Numbered from the stretch's first letter, positions 24,165 through 33,060 are shown. The stretch: DNA of 64,000 nucleotides from Pseudofulvibacter geojedonensis (GCF_042675745.1 NZ_JBHTJM010000006.1:62001-126000); one strand, 5' to 3'. The notes: a model not told the origin generated them from the letters alone. Numbers and translations are program-made.

Positions 24165-25799
24165 ATAAAGAAACATTATTACATACTCGTATTTATCGGT
24201 TTAATTTTTTTAGCCTGTAAAGAAAAACTAGCTAAAGAAACTACTATAGCATTGCATCAGCCTAAAATTGAAGTTATTAAAATCAGCCCAATTGCTATGC
24301 AAGAAACCCTTACTAAGCTTGCTCTAGATAGTTTAAATGAAAAATTTAATCTAAAGCATAAAGATTCTATTTTAGCGTTTTACAAACTTAGAAATGGCAA
24401 AGCAGCATGGGGCAATATCAACAATAGAGTTACATTATTAAACATTATTAAAGAATCTGTTTTAGAAGGTTTAACCCCATCAGACTATAACGTTAAGCAA
24501 ATAGAAAAAGTGGTTACTGATAGTGGTGCAGATGAAAAAGTAAATATCATTTCAGATTTATTTTTAACAGATATGTATTTAGAATACGCATATCATTTAG
24601 GTAACGGAAAAATAAGTCCAAAATCACTGTACAATGACTGGGAGTTAACTCCAAATTTATTTTCATATAATGAACAATTAAATATTTCGTTGAACGAAAA
24701 CAATATCAATCAATCTCTTGATCAAATAAAACCTAAAGAAGCACTTTATAAACTATTAAAGAAACAATTAATAATAGCTAAAGAGTCAATATTTAAAGAT
24801 TCTTTAAAAACTAAAATCGAGCACGGGGACAAAATTAGACCTAATAAATCTGATAAAAGAGTTATTAGTATTAGAAAACGTTTAAACGAATTAGGCTTTC
24901 TAAACGACAGCCTTGTTAATAAATCGGAATTACTAGATACCTTATTACAAGAAAGTATTGAAAGTTTTCAAAAACATAAACAACTAAAAACCGACGCTAT
25001 AATTGGAAAAGGTACTGTAAACGCTTTGAATAAAAGTTATAAAGATGAATATTACAGCATACTAGCCAATCTTGAACGCTTTAGATGGTTTCCTAGAAAT
25101 AAAGGTAAAGAGTATATTATTGTAAATGTTGCAGATTATAATTTAACTTATGTAAGCCCAAAAGATACAACTATACATAAAGTAATTGTTGGAAGAACCG
25201 ATAGAAAGACTCCTATTTTTAGCTCTCAGATTAATTACCTCGAGTTCAATCCTAAATGGTTCATTCCGCCTACAATTAAAAATGAAGATATAATTCCTGC
25301 TGCAAGAAAAAATTCGGAATATATCTCTAATAAAAATATTACAGTGTATAATGAAAAAGGAAATAAAGTTCATCCAGACTCTGTTAACTGGAATTCTGCT
25401 ATTGTTTCTAATTATAGATATGTACAAAGCTCAGGAAGTAGTAATGCATTAGGTAGAGTAAAAATTATTTTTCCTAACAAATTCTCTGTTTATTTACACG
25501 ATACACCTAGTAAGTCTTTGTTTAAAAAAAATTATAGAGCCCGAAGTTCAGGCTGTGTAAGAGTTGAAAATCCTTTTGATTTATCAGCTAAATTGCTACG
25601 AGAAAAAGAAAAATATTCTAGAGCACTTATAGATACTGTAATAAAAAAAAGACATACATTAAGAGTACATCTTGATAAAAAAGTTATGGCACATTTTTTA
25701 TATTGGACAGTTATTTTTAATGATAATGAACAACCTATCTATATTAATGATGTCTATAACCTTGACAACCAATTAGCCATGAAACTATTAGCTAATTAG
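24165..25799 (+). CDS. L,D-transpeptidase (YcbB/LdtD type) lipoprotein with apparent ATA start codon
   Basis: Forms 3-3 cross-links in peptidoglycan. From 24165 the frame gives 544 residues: a complete lipoprotein signal (KKHYYILVFIGLIFLAC, lipid cysteine at residue 18), a helical domain, a peptidoglycan-binding domain (about 250-305) and a YkuD domain with HDTP (H445) and SSGCVRV (catalytic C464). The codon at the natural start is ATA, two bases after the M48 stop; between the previous in-frame stop (24150) and the lipobox there is no ATG, GTG or TTG. The first usual start, TTG at 24252, would remove the signal and leave the enzyme in the cytoplasm, which makes no sense. ATA may be a rare true start or a single-base error for ATG. 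Confidence 0.82.
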   Translation: MKKHYYILVFIGLIFLACKEKLAKETTIALHQPKIEVIKISPIAMQETLTKLALDSLNEKFNLKHKDSILAFYKLRNGKAAWGNINNRVTLLNIIKESVLEGLTPSDYNVKQIEKVVTDSGADEKVNIISDLFLTDMYLEYAYHLGNGKISPKSLYNDWELTPNLFSYNEQLNISLNENNINQSLDQIKPKEALYKLLKKQLIIAKESIFKDSLKTKIEHGDKIRPNKSDKRVISIRKRLNELGFLNDSLVNKSELLDTLLQESIESFQKHKQLKTDAIIGKGTVNALNKSYKDEYYSILANLERFRWFPRNKGKEYIIVNVADYNLTYVSPKDTTIHKVIVGRTDRKTPIFSSQINYLEFNPKWFIPPTIKNEDIIPAARKNSEYISNKNITVYNEKGNKVHPDSVNWNSAIVSNYRYVQSSGSSNALGRVKIIFPNKFSVYLHDTPSKSLFKKNYRARSSGCVRVENPFDLSAKLLREKEKYSRALIDTVIKKRHTLRVHLDKKVMAHFLYWTVIFNDNEQPIYINDVYNLDNQLAMKLLAN

Positions 25800-26519
25800 T
25801 TTTGAACTTGTTTGGTATTTTTTATTTGGGTGGTAAATAAATAAACAAGATTTGTTCTTTATTTTAGAAATAATGGCTTTGTTTACAGCAGTTGGAACTG
25901 CTGGGCAACCTAAGCTTCTTCCTAGCCTTCCGTTTCTTTTAACAAAATCTGGATTAGCATATTTAGCTCCATGAAAAACTACATAACGCTTTCTTGCATT
26001 GTTATTAAACCCTTTTTCTTGACCATCTAAAAACATAGATAATCCATTTTTACCATAATAGGTTTCACCTGTAATGTAAAAACCTAAAGAGCTTTGATTA
26101 GAATTGTTTGTGTTAGAAAAATATTTAGCAAATTCTAAACCTGTATTTCTACCATGAGCAACAACGGTATTAAATAAAACTTTATGCGTTTGCATATCTA
26201 AAACCCACAAGCGCTTTTTTGATGAATGCAAACTAAAATCAATTATGGTTAGCGTTTTATTTTTTATTCTACCAGTAGCTTCTAATTTAGAATACCCCTT
26301 TATAGCTTGAGAAAAACTTTCTAGTTGTGGTACTGAAGTATTTTTTATTTTAAAATCTTCATACAACTCCAAAACTCTGTAAGCTTCTTCATCTAAACCA
26401 GAGTCTTTTTTTATAGTTTCTATTTTTTCTTCTTTAACGTGGGGTGAAACGCTAGTAAAAGAGGATGAAATAACAAAAACAATAAGAATTAGGGGCAGTA
26501 ATCTTATATTAATATTCAT
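25788..26519 (-). CDS. Murein L,D-transpeptidase catalytic domain protein (YkuD_2 type)
   Basis: 243 residues with a signal peptide (about 1-22) and a YkuD_2-like catalytic domain (about 70-235). The conserved blocks are VFHGAKYA and GRSLGCPAVP with the nucleophile cysteine, plus LWVLDMQTHKVLFNT at the first strand. It is a different family from the convergent transpeptidase, with which it overlaps by 12 bases at the 3' ends. Expected in the periplasm; exact cell-wall substrate unknown. A good promoter lies 45 bases upstream. Confidence 0.88.
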   Translation of the reverse strand: MNINIRLLPLILIVFVISSSFTSVSPHVKEEKIETIKKDSGLDEEAYRVLELYEDFKIKNTSVPQLESFSQAIKGYSKLEATGRIKNKTLTIIDFSLHSSKKRLWVLDMQTHKVLFNTVVAHGRNTGLEFAKYFSNTNNSNQSSLGFYITGETYYGKNGLSMFLDGQEKGFNNNARKRYVVFHGAKYANPDFVKRNGRLGRSLGCPAVPTAVNKAIISKIKNKSCLFIYHPNKKYQTSSKLIS

Positions 26520-26563
26520 AGTTTTTTTGGGGTAAAGTTGGTTTTTTTGGTCTTTTATGATAC

Positions 26564-26593
26564 CAAATATATCAAATTAACAAGAAAATCAAA
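26564..26593 (-). promoter_or_regulatory. Promoter of the YkuD_2 transpeptidase gene
   Basis: On the minus strand, TTTG (26593-26590) and TATATTTG (26571-26564) are separated by 18 bp and match the Bacteroidota -33/-7 consensus. The start codon is 44 bases downstream of the -7 box. Confidence 0.62.
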
Positions 26594-26654
26594 ATATTAT
26601 TATGTAAAAGATATAAATGATGTAGTAAAACAGGTAGTTTTTGAAGAATAACTT

Positions 26655-26681
26655 AAAAACACACTCTAAGTATGTGTTTTT
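26655..26681. other. Gene-free stretch (26520-26820) with an isolated hairpin
   Basis: The 301 bases between the YkuD_2 and ankyrin genes hold no plausible gene. Besides the promoter and the ankyrin-gene terminator, there is a hairpin AAAAACACA / TGTGTTTTT with a nine-base loop. It has the look of a bidirectional terminator but is not next to any stop codon, so it may end a short untranslated transcript or be a relic. Confidence 0.45.
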
Positions 26682-26773
26682 CTTATTCTCTAAAAGAATT
26701 ATATTACAAAAACATATGTTTTTAAAACAAATAACTATCTAACACCTAAAAACAAACCCTTATAAATACAAAA

Positions 26774-26795
26774 AAGCAACTCTCATGAGTTGCTT
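26774..26795 (-). terminator. Terminator of the first ankyrin-repeat gene
   Basis: A 9-bp perfect stem AAGCAACTC / GAGTTGCTT with a TCAT loop starts 26 bases beyond the stop codon; on the minus strand it is followed by a T run. Confidence 0.75.
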
Positions 26796-26820
26796 CTTAA
26801 AAAAGAGAAAATCCATTAAG

Positions 26821-27243
26821 CTATTTCCTCTTTTTCTTATTTCTTTTTTGCTTCTTTTTTTCTGAAATTAATTTAGTTAATAACATTTCTGCCTTTTTAG
26901 CTCCCGATCTTTGAGCATGAACTAAAGCTGTATTTCCTCTGCTATCCCTTGCCTTTAGCTTAGCTCCTTTAGCTACTAACATATTGATAATCTCTACTCT
27001 ATTGTAACGTGCTGCATACATTAATGGTGTCATTCCACCTGAAAAAGAATTTACATCTTCACCTAATTTCAATAACTTCTTTACAGTTATTATATCGTTA
27101 GCTGCTATAGACTTACATAATGCATTGACATCTGATTTAGCTATTGCAACAACTGAAGGATTCGTAAAATTGTTTTGGTAATTTGAATTTGCAGTTGCAC
27201 ATACTCCATATGCCAACAACGCAGTTAAAAGAATTTTTTTCAT
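26821..27243 (-). CDS. Exported ankyrin-repeat protein (paralogue A)
   Basis: 140 residues with a signal peptide (about 1-19) and about three ankyrin repeats (about 35-125): GMTPLMYAARYNRVEIINMLVAKGA and GNTALVHAQRSGAKKAEMLL are clear repeat cores. The C-terminus is a poly-lysine-like tail (KKKQKRNKKKRK). Ankyrin repeats mediate protein contacts, so this is probably a periplasmic binding protein. It is a close paralogue of the next upstream gene; each gene has its own terminator. Confidence 0.85.
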   Translation of the reverse strand: MKKILLTALLAYGVCATANSNYQNNFTNPSVVAIAKSDVNALCKSIAANDIITVKKLLKLGEDVNSFSGGMTPLMYAARYNRVEIINMLVAKGAKLKARDSRGNTALVHAQRSGAKKAEMLLTKLISEKKKQKRNKKKRK

Positions 27244-27400
27244 GATTTTGTTTTTTGATTAATGATTGATATCAAATGCTATAATTAACATTTGATAATA
27301 CTAATTTACAGTTTGAGTTAGTTATAAAAAAACCAGTACCAGTAAATAACACAACATTAACTAATTAGCTTTACAACTGTTAAACAAACCTTAAAAAAAA

Positions 27401-27420
27401 CACCAATTGTTAAATTGGTG
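27401..27420 (-). terminator. Terminator of the second ankyrin-repeat gene
   Basis: A perfect 8-bp stem CACCAATT / AATTGGTG with a four-base loop; on the minus strand it is followed by eight T residues. It lies 22 bases beyond the stop codon. Confidence 0.8.
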
Positions 27421-27442
27421 CTCTTTTTTAATTGAATACTAC

Positions 27443-27841
27443 CTATTTCTTCCCTTGTAGGCGCTTTAACAATTTTGCAGCATTTTCTGCTCTAGATAAT
27501 TTAGCATAATCTAAAGCCGTCATACCATTTTTATCTTTCTCTACTAAACGAGCACCATTGGCTACTAATATTTTTATCATCTCTACGTTGTTAAATCTTG
27601 CAGCATACATTAATGGAGTTTTACCTCCTGAAACCTGATTTACATCTTCTCCTAAGGCAATTAATTTTTTTACCATAGAAATATCATTTTTATAAACAGA
27701 AATACAAAGCGCACTTACATCTCCATAAGTTACTTTTTCAATTTTATAAGCCTTTAACATTTTCTCTAATGGGTTTTCATTATTTGCTTGAACAAATAAT
27801 CCTAAGAAAACTAACACTAATAAAACAATCGATTTTTTCAT
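27443..27841 (-). CDS. Exported ankyrin-repeat protein (paralogue B)
   Basis: I chose ATG at 27841 (132 aa), which opens a clean signal peptide (MKKSIVLLVLVFLGLFVQA); an upstream ATG would add 14 charged residues. About three ankyrin repeats follow (KTPLMYAARFNNVEMIKIL and GMTALDYAKLSRAENAAKLL are clear). The LGEDVNxxSGGxTPLMYAAR block is shared with the downstream gene, showing a tandem duplication. Periplasmic, partner unknown. Confidence 0.85.
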   Translation of the reverse strand: MKKSIVLLVLVFLGLFVQANNENPLEKMLKAYKIEKVTYGDVSALCISVYKNDISMVKKLIALGEDVNQVSGGKTPLMYAARFNNVEMIKILVANGARLVEKDKNGMTALDYAKLSRAENAAKLLKRLQGKK

Positions 27842-28049
27842 GATTTTTTTTAATTTTTTAAATGAATTGATTTTTAAATTCACCTCAAAGAAACTATAGA
27901 TTTCATTTATAAAAAAATGCTAAAACACCATATAACCCAAGCTTAACTAATACTTTACAAATCTCTTAAATCTGTTATAATTTGGCTTTTTCACAAAACA
28001 TTAAATCTTCTTTTAGCTAATATTTATATAACATATAAGCATCATAAGC

Positions 28050-28077
28050 TTGAAAGCTATTTTTGTTTGTATCTTTG
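28050..28077 (+). promoter_or_regulatory. Promoter of gpmI
   Basis: TTG at 28050-28052 and TATCTTTG at 28070-28077 with a 17-bp spacer fit the Flavobacterium-type TTG/TAnnTTTG promoter. The ATG of gpmI follows 19 bases after the -7 box, giving a short leader. Confidence 0.7.
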
Positions 28078-28096
28078 CGGAACTTTAAAAAGCAAC

Positions 28097-29611
28097 ATGA
28101 ACAAGAAAACTTTACTTTTAATATTAGATGGATGGGGTATTCCTGAAGATCAAAATGCTTCAGCAATATATCATGCTAAAACTCCATTTATAGACCAGTT
28201 ATATAACAAATATCCAAACGCCACCCTATTAACTCATGGTATGAATGTTGGACTACCTGACGGGCAAATGGGTAATAGTGAAGTAGGACACATGAATTTA
28301 GGTGCTGGAAGAATTGTTTACCAAGATTTAGCCAAAATTAATTTAGCTATAGAAAATGATTCATTAAAGAATGAAAAACAATTAACCAAAGCCTTTTCTT
28401 ATGCTAAAGAAAATAATAAAAATGTTCACTTTTTAGGTTTAGTTTCAGACGGTGGAGTACATTCTCACATTAATCACTTAAAAGGATTAATTAATTCTGC
28501 TGATAACTTTGGTTTAGAAAACACTTTTGTTCATGCCTTTACTGATGGTAGAGACGTTGATCCTAAATCTGGTATAAATCACATTACAGATTTAGAAAAC
28601 TTCTTAGAAAAATCGAATGCACAATTAGCATCAGTTATTGGTCGTTATTACGCTATGGATAGAGACCAGCGTTGGGAACGAGTTGCCGAAGCCTATAATT
28701 TACTCGTTAAAGGTTCTGGAAAACAAACCAGCAATATTTTAGATGCCATAAAAGATAGTTATCAAAATAATATAACAGATGAGTTTATACAGCCAATTGT
28801 AAAAACAAACAACAATGATCCTATAACAACTATTAAAAATGGAGATGCTGTTATCTTTTTTAATTTTAGAACAGATAGAGGAAGACAATTAACTCAAGCT
28901 TTAACTCAACAAGACTTTCCTGACTGGAATATGAAAACCCTAAAATTAAACTATACAACCCTTACCAATTATGACGAATCTTTTAAAGATATCAATGTTA
29001 TTTTTGATAAGGAAAATATAAAAGATACTTTAGGTGAAGTTATAGCTAAAAATGGTAAGTCTCAAATACGTATTGCTGAAACAGAAAAGTATCCTCATGT
29101 TACCTTTTTCTTTAATGGAGGGCAAGAAGAACCTTTTGAAAATGAAAAACGTATTCTTTGTAATTCACCAAAGGTTGCAACTTACGATTTACAACCAGAA
29201 ATGAGCTCTTATGCTGTAAAAGACGCTATTATACCTGAAATCAACAAGCAAAAAACTGACTTTATTTGTTTAAATTTTGCTAATCCAGATATGGTTGGTC
29301 ACACAGGTAGTATGGAAGCGGCCATTAAATCTTGTGAAGCTACGGATATATGTGTTTCAGAAATTATACCAGCAGCGTTACAAAATGGATACACAACTCT
29401 AATAATTGCAGATCATGGTAACTGCGAAAAAATGGTTAATGAAGATGGTAGTCCTAATACTGCTCACACCACAAATCCGGTTCCTATTATTGTTGTTGAC
29501 AATGATATTAAAAAGGTGAAAAATGGTGTTTTAGGCGATATTGCACCTACTATATTAAAACTATTAGGTATAGAACAACCAAAATTAATGACTCAAAGCT
29601 CCTTAATATAG
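28097..29611 (+). CDS. gpmI: 2,3-Bisphosphoglycerate-independent phosphoglycerate mutase
   Basis: Interconverts 3- and 2-phosphoglycerate in glycolysis with two Mn2+ ions. The alkaline-phosphatase-like fold shows D11 in LILDGWG, the phospho-accepting serine in MGNSEVGHMN (S61), and the metal ligands in IADHGNCEKM and NTAHTTNPVP. ATG at 28097 (504 aa) is chosen because MNKKTLLLILDGWG is the normal beginning and the promoter -7 box lies inside the upstream alternative. Full length. Confidence 0.96.
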   Translation: MNKKTLLLILDGWGIPEDQNASAIYHAKTPFIDQLYNKYPNATLLTHGMNVGLPDGQMGNSEVGHMNLGAGRIVYQDLAKINLAIENDSLKNEKQLTKAFSYAKENNKNVHFLGLVSDGGVHSHINHLKGLINSADNFGLENTFVHAFTDGRDVDPKSGINHITDLENFLEKSNAQLASVIGRYYAMDRDQRWERVAEAYNLLVKGSGKQTSNILDAIKDSYQNNITDEFIQPIVKTNNNDPITTIKNGDAVIFFNFRTDRGRQLTQALTQQDFPDWNMKTLKLNYTTLTNYDESFKDINVIFDKENIKDTLGEVIAKNGKSQIRIAETEKYPHVTFFFNGGQEEPFENEKRILCNSPKVATYDLQPEMSSYAVKDAIIPEINKQKTDFICLNFANPDMVGHTGSMEAAIKSCEATDICVSEIIPAALQNGYTTLIIADHGNCEKMVNEDGSPNTAHTTNPVPIIVVDNDIKKVKNGVLGDIAPTILKLLGIEQPKLMTQSSLI

Positions 29612-29720
29612 GTTTTGCTAAGTCACTTACTTTAATAATACTTTTTTATAATATAAATCGATTCTAAACTCAACCCATTGTGTATTTGCACTCTGGTTCT
29701 TGATTTTGTACTTTAGCCCA

Positions 29721-30125
29721 ATGTTAGACACTAAAATTATTGCTGTAGATTTTGATGGTACCATAGTTGAAGATGCCTACCCAGGTATTGGCAAACCTCA
29801 ACTCTTTGCTTTCGAAACACTTAAAAGACTACAAAACGACGGTCATAGGCTTATTTTGTGGACTTACAGACATGGAAGAAAACTTGATGAAGCTGTTGCT
29901 TTTTGTAAAGAGAACGGTATTGAGTTTTATGCTGTAAATGCTACTTTTCCTAATGAAGTGTTTGAAGGAAAAGAAAGCAGAAAAATAGGTGCCGATATTT
30001 TTATTGATGATAGAAATATTGGTGGATTCCCTGGTTGGGGGAATATATACCAACAATTAACTAAAGAAGAAGCTCCTAACTTAAAGGGAACTAAAAAAAG
30101 TATATTTTCAAGATTATTTAAATAA
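29721..30125 (+). CDS. HAD-type phosphatase, BT0820-like
   Basis: 134 residues. Motif I is VDFDGTIVED with the nucleophile aspartate, motif II/III are read in ILWTYRHGR and IGADIFIDDRNIGG; the segment PGWGNIY is typical of the small BT0820 group of Bacteroidota. There is no large cap domain, so substrates may be macromolecular or bulky. ATG at 29721 is preferred over a TTG 21 bases upstream because the protein family starts right before the nucleophile strand. It is six bases upstream of map, suggesting a joint transcript. Confidence 0.85.
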   Translation: MLDTKIIAVDFDGTIVEDAYPGIGKPQLFAFETLKRLQNDGHRLILWTYRHGRKLDEAVAFCKENGIEFYAVNATFPNEVFEGKESRKIGADIFIDDRNIGGFPGWGNIYQQLTKEEAPNLKGTKKSIFSRLFK

Positions 30126-30131
30126 TTAAGA

Positions 30132-30935
30132 ATGGTTAAATTAAAATCTCCAGAAGAAATTGAAATTATGCGCGAAAGCGCTTTGGTTGTATCTAAAACA
30201 TTAGGTGTTTTAGCTTCTGAAATTAAACCAGGTGTAACAACTTTACAACTAGACAAAATAGCAGAAGAACACATTAGAGACTTAGGTGCTATTCCTGGGT
30301 TTTTAGGTTTATATGACTTTCCTAATACACTTTGTGTTTCTCCTAATGCTCAAGTTGTTCATGGCTTACCAAATAATACTCCTTTAGAGGAAGGAGATAT
30401 ATTATCGGTAGACTGCGGAGCTATTTTAAATGGATATTATGGAGATCATGCCTATACTTTTGAAGTAGGAGGAGTAGCTCCAGAAACTAAAAAGTTATTA
30501 GATATAACTAAAGAAAGTTTATATGTTGGTATTCGAGAGTTTAAAGCAGGAAATAGAGTTGGAGATGTAGGTTATGCTATTCAAAAATACTGTGAAGATC
30601 ATGGATACGGAGTAGTTAGAGAATTAGTAGGACACGGATTAGGAAAAAAAATGCATGAAGACCCTCAAATGCCTAATTACGGAAAAAGAGGAAGAGGTAA
30701 AAAATTTAAAGAAGGACTAGTTGTTGCTATTGAGCCAATGATTAATTTAGGTACTCATAAAATTCAACAATTAAGAGATGGTTGGACTATTTTAACTTTA
30801 GACAGACAACCGTCTGCCCATTTTGAACATGATGTAGCCATTGTAAATGGTAAACCTCAACTACTTTCTACTTTTGATTATATATATGAAGCTTTAGGCA
30901 TTGAAAGTAATGAAGAAGATGAATTTAGAAAATAG
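30132..30935 (+). CDS. map: Methionine aminopeptidase, type I
   Basis: Removes the initiator methionine from new proteins. 267 residues of pita-bread fold with all metal ligands in recognisable blocks: SVDCGA, YGDHAYTF, VGHGLGKKMHEDPQMPN, AIEPMIN and FEHDVAI. The GTG/ATG-start methyltransferase gene follows with two bases between, so it is in an operon with the HAD phosphatase before it and the methyltransferase and DUF423 genes after it. Confidence 0.96.
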   Translation: MVKLKSPEEIEIMRESALVVSKTLGVLASEIKPGVTTLQLDKIAEEHIRDLGAIPGFLGLYDFPNTLCVSPNAQVVHGLPNNTPLEEGDILSVDCGAILNGYYGDHAYTFEVGGVAPETKKLLDITKESLYVGIREFKAGNRVGDVGYAIQKYCEDHGYGVVRELVGHGLGKKMHEDPQMPNYGKRGRGKKFKEGLVVAIEPMINLGTHKIQQLRDGWTILTLDRQPSAHFEHDVAIVNGKPQLLSTFDYIYEALGIESNEEDEFRK

Positions 30936-30937
30936 TT

Positions 30938-31711
30938 TTGAAGAAGCTTTTTAAACTCGTATTAAATACCATTCCTAGACCCTTACTAATTAGGTTAAGT
31001 TATATAGCTAGACCCATTATTGCTTTATTTTTAAAAGGTAATAAATACACCGATCCTATAGACGGTAAAAGTTTTCGCTCCTTTTTACCTTACGGATATG
31101 GAACACAGCGAAACAATGTTTTATCTCCTTCTACTCTATCATTAGAAAGACATAGATTGCTTTGGTTATACTTAAAAAATCATACTGATTTTTTTACTAA
31201 TCAGGAAAATAAAAAAGTATTACACTTTGCTCCTGAACAATGTTTTTACAAGCGTTTTAGAACACAAACCAACATCGATTACACCACTACAGATCTATTA
31301 TCACCTCTAGCTGATATAAAAGCAGATATATGCAATCTACCTTTTGCAGAAAATAGCTATGATATTATATTTTGTAACCATGTTTTAGAACACATTCCTG
31401 ATGACACTAAGGCTATGCAAGAACTTTTCAGAGTTTTAAAACCTGGCGGAATGGCTATTCTTCAAATACCTCAAGACTTAAATCGTGATGTTACTTTTGA
31501 AGATAATAGTATCACAGATAAAAAAGAACGTGCTAAAATATTTGGCCAATACGATCATGTTAGAGTTTACGGAAAGGATTACTTTAACAAACTTCGTTCA
31601 ATTGGGTTTCAAGTACAAGAAATTAACCTATCTACTTCTTTAACAACCAAAGAGATAGATAAATACTGCTTAGCAGATGGCGAAATTTTGCCCGTAGTTA
31701 CCAAACCATAA
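30938..31711 (+). CDS. SAM-dependent methyltransferase (class I), TTG start
   Basis: 257 residues. The methyltransferase domain (about 85-215) shows VLHFAPEQ (motif I variant), DIIFCNHVLEHIPDD (motif II, post-catalytic) and LKPGGMAILQIP. The N-terminal 60 residues are basic and weakly hydrophobic, so it may lie on the membrane. Translation begins with TTG two bases after the map stop; the next ATG is far inside the fold. It resembles methyltransferases that act on lipids or quinone precursors, but no substrate can be assigned. Confidence 0.85.
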   Translation: MKKLFKLVLNTIPRPLLIRLSYIARPIIALFLKGNKYTDPIDGKSFRSFLPYGYGTQRNNVLSPSTLSLERHRLLWLYLKNHTDFFTNQENKKVLHFAPEQCFYKRFRTQTNIDYTTTDLLSPLADIKADICNLPFAENSYDIIFCNHVLEHIPDDTKAMQELFRVLKPGGMAILQIPQDLNRDVTFEDNSITDKKERAKIFGQYDHVRVYGKDYFNKLRSIGFQVQEINLSTSLTTKEIDKYCLADGEILPVVTKP

Positions 31712-31714
31712 ACT

Positions 31715-32086
31715 ATGATTACAGTAACTACCTTTATAATAACTGGAGCTACTTTTGGAGCTTTATCTATCGTTTTTGGAGCTTTTGGAGCTCATGCTTT
31801 AAAGAACGTTTTATCTCAAGATCAATTAAAAAACTTTGAAACCGGTGTTAAATATCAAATGTATCATGCAATTGTTTTAATAACACTTGGTTTTAATTTT
31901 GAATATGCACACCCCGTTTCATATTGGTTCTTTTCTATAGGCGTATTGTTTTTTTCATTTAGCATTTACGGTTTAGTTTTATCGGGTGCTAAAGGAAAAA
32001 AAATGAAGTTTTTAGGTCCAATTACACCAATTGGAGGCTTGTTACTACTTCTAGGTTGGTTAACCTTACTCTGGAAAGTCATTTAA
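31715..32086 (+). CDS. DUF423 family membrane protein
   Basis: 123 residues with four transmembrane helices. GALSIVFGAFGAHALKNVLS and FETGVKYQMYHAIVLI are the signature blocks of the DUF423 (YgdD) family, small inner-membrane proteins of unknown role. It begins three bases after the methyltransferase stop. The 3' end overlaps the convergent apbE gene by 21 bases. Confidence 0.88.
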   Translation: MITVTTFIITGATFGALSIVFGAFGAHALKNVLSQDQLKNFETGVKYQMYHAIVLITLGFNFEYAHPVSYWFFSIGVLFFSFSIYGLVLSGAKGKKMKFLGPITPIGGLLLLLGWLTLLWKVI

Positions 32087-33058
32087 AGACAAAGTCTTTA
32101 TTTTCCCTTTTTCTTCGTAAATAAAATACACTTTTAGTTCTGTATGTTTCAGTAAAAAGGTTTTCACTTTATCAATACCCATAGCTTGAAACGCAGTGGC
32201 ATAACCATCTGCCAACATACAACTAGGAGCTATAACCGATACGCTTAACACATTCGTTTTAGATGAATACCCTGTTTTAGTGTTAAATATATGTGCATAT
32301 CTATTACCTTCTTCATCTATTTTAAATTTCCTATATACCCCAGAAGTAGCCATAGACTCATTAGTTAGCTCTATAACACGTTGAGCCTCCTGACTTCCAT
32401 CAAAGTTAGGGTTATCAATACCTACTTTCCATTTACTATTTTTGGGTTTAGAACCTTTGGCAACCACTTCACCGCCTATATCAATTAAATAGTTATTTAA
32501 TTGCTTAGAATCTAAAAACTCGGCCACCACATCCAACGCATAACCTTTAGCAATAGCATTAAAATCTAAAAAAGTATTTGAGTATTCTTTCTTTATGAGA
32601 CCGCTTTCAATAGTTACCTTATCAAACCCCACAAACTTCATTAAACTATCAACCATTACACTGTCTGGCTTTTTACCTAACTCCTTAGGCCCAAAACGCC
32701 ATAAATTTACTATATCTCCTATAGTAGGATCAAAAAAACCATTCGTCTGAGTATATAATTGTTTTGATGTCTGAAATACTTTTTTAAAATGTTCATCAAC
32801 TACAATTGTTGAGTCTCCAGAATTAATCTTAGAGATATCTGAATTGGATTGATAAGTTGACATTGACTTATTAATTGCCGTAAATAAACTATCGTATTGT
32901 TTTGAATAATCTATTTGTTCTTTATCAAAAAATTGAACTGTATAGTTGGTTCCAAAAACTTGACCAGATACTGTATTATGATAAATAGTAGGCTCTTGCT
33001 TACAAGAAAAAAACAATGACACAACTGCTACTAATAAAATTACAATTACTTTCCTCAT
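32066..33058 (-). CDS. apbE: FAD:protein FMN transferase ApbE, lipoprotein
   Basis: Transfers FMN from FAD to a threonine of target proteins in the periplasm, notably NqrB and NqrC. 330 residues with a lipoprotein signal (FFSC, C19), GTNYTVQFFD near the start, DFNAIAKGYALD and YLIDIGGEVVAKG as FAD/Mg2+-binding blocks, and ATSGVYRKF then HIFNTKTGYSS at the C-terminal half. Its targets are encoded about 20 kb away. It follows a 125-residue protein gene by two bases and is the last gene of an operon that starts with a TonB receptor. Confidence 0.93.
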   Translation of the reverse strand: MRKVIVILLVAVVSLFFSCKQEPTIYHNTVSGQVFGTNYTVQFFDKEQIDYSKQYDSLFTAINKSMSTYQSNSDISKINSGDSTIVVDEHFKKVFQTSKQLYTQTNGFFDPTIGDIVNLWRFGPKELGKKPDSVMVDSLMKFVGFDKVTIESGLIKKEYSNTFLDFNAIAKGYALDVVAEFLDSKQLNNYLIDIGGEVVAKGSKPKNSKWKVGIDNPNFDGSQEAQRVIELTNESMATSGVYRKFKIDEEGNRYAHIFNTKTGYSSKTNVLSVSVIAPSCMLADGYATAFQAMGIDKVKTFLLKHTELKVYFIYEEKGKIKTLSLNDFPE

Positions 33059-33060
33059 TA

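Noticed and set aside
24252..24254. TTG as the start of the L,D-transpeptidase
   Set aside because: It would remove a complete lipoprotein signal and lipobox encoded in the same frame upstream.
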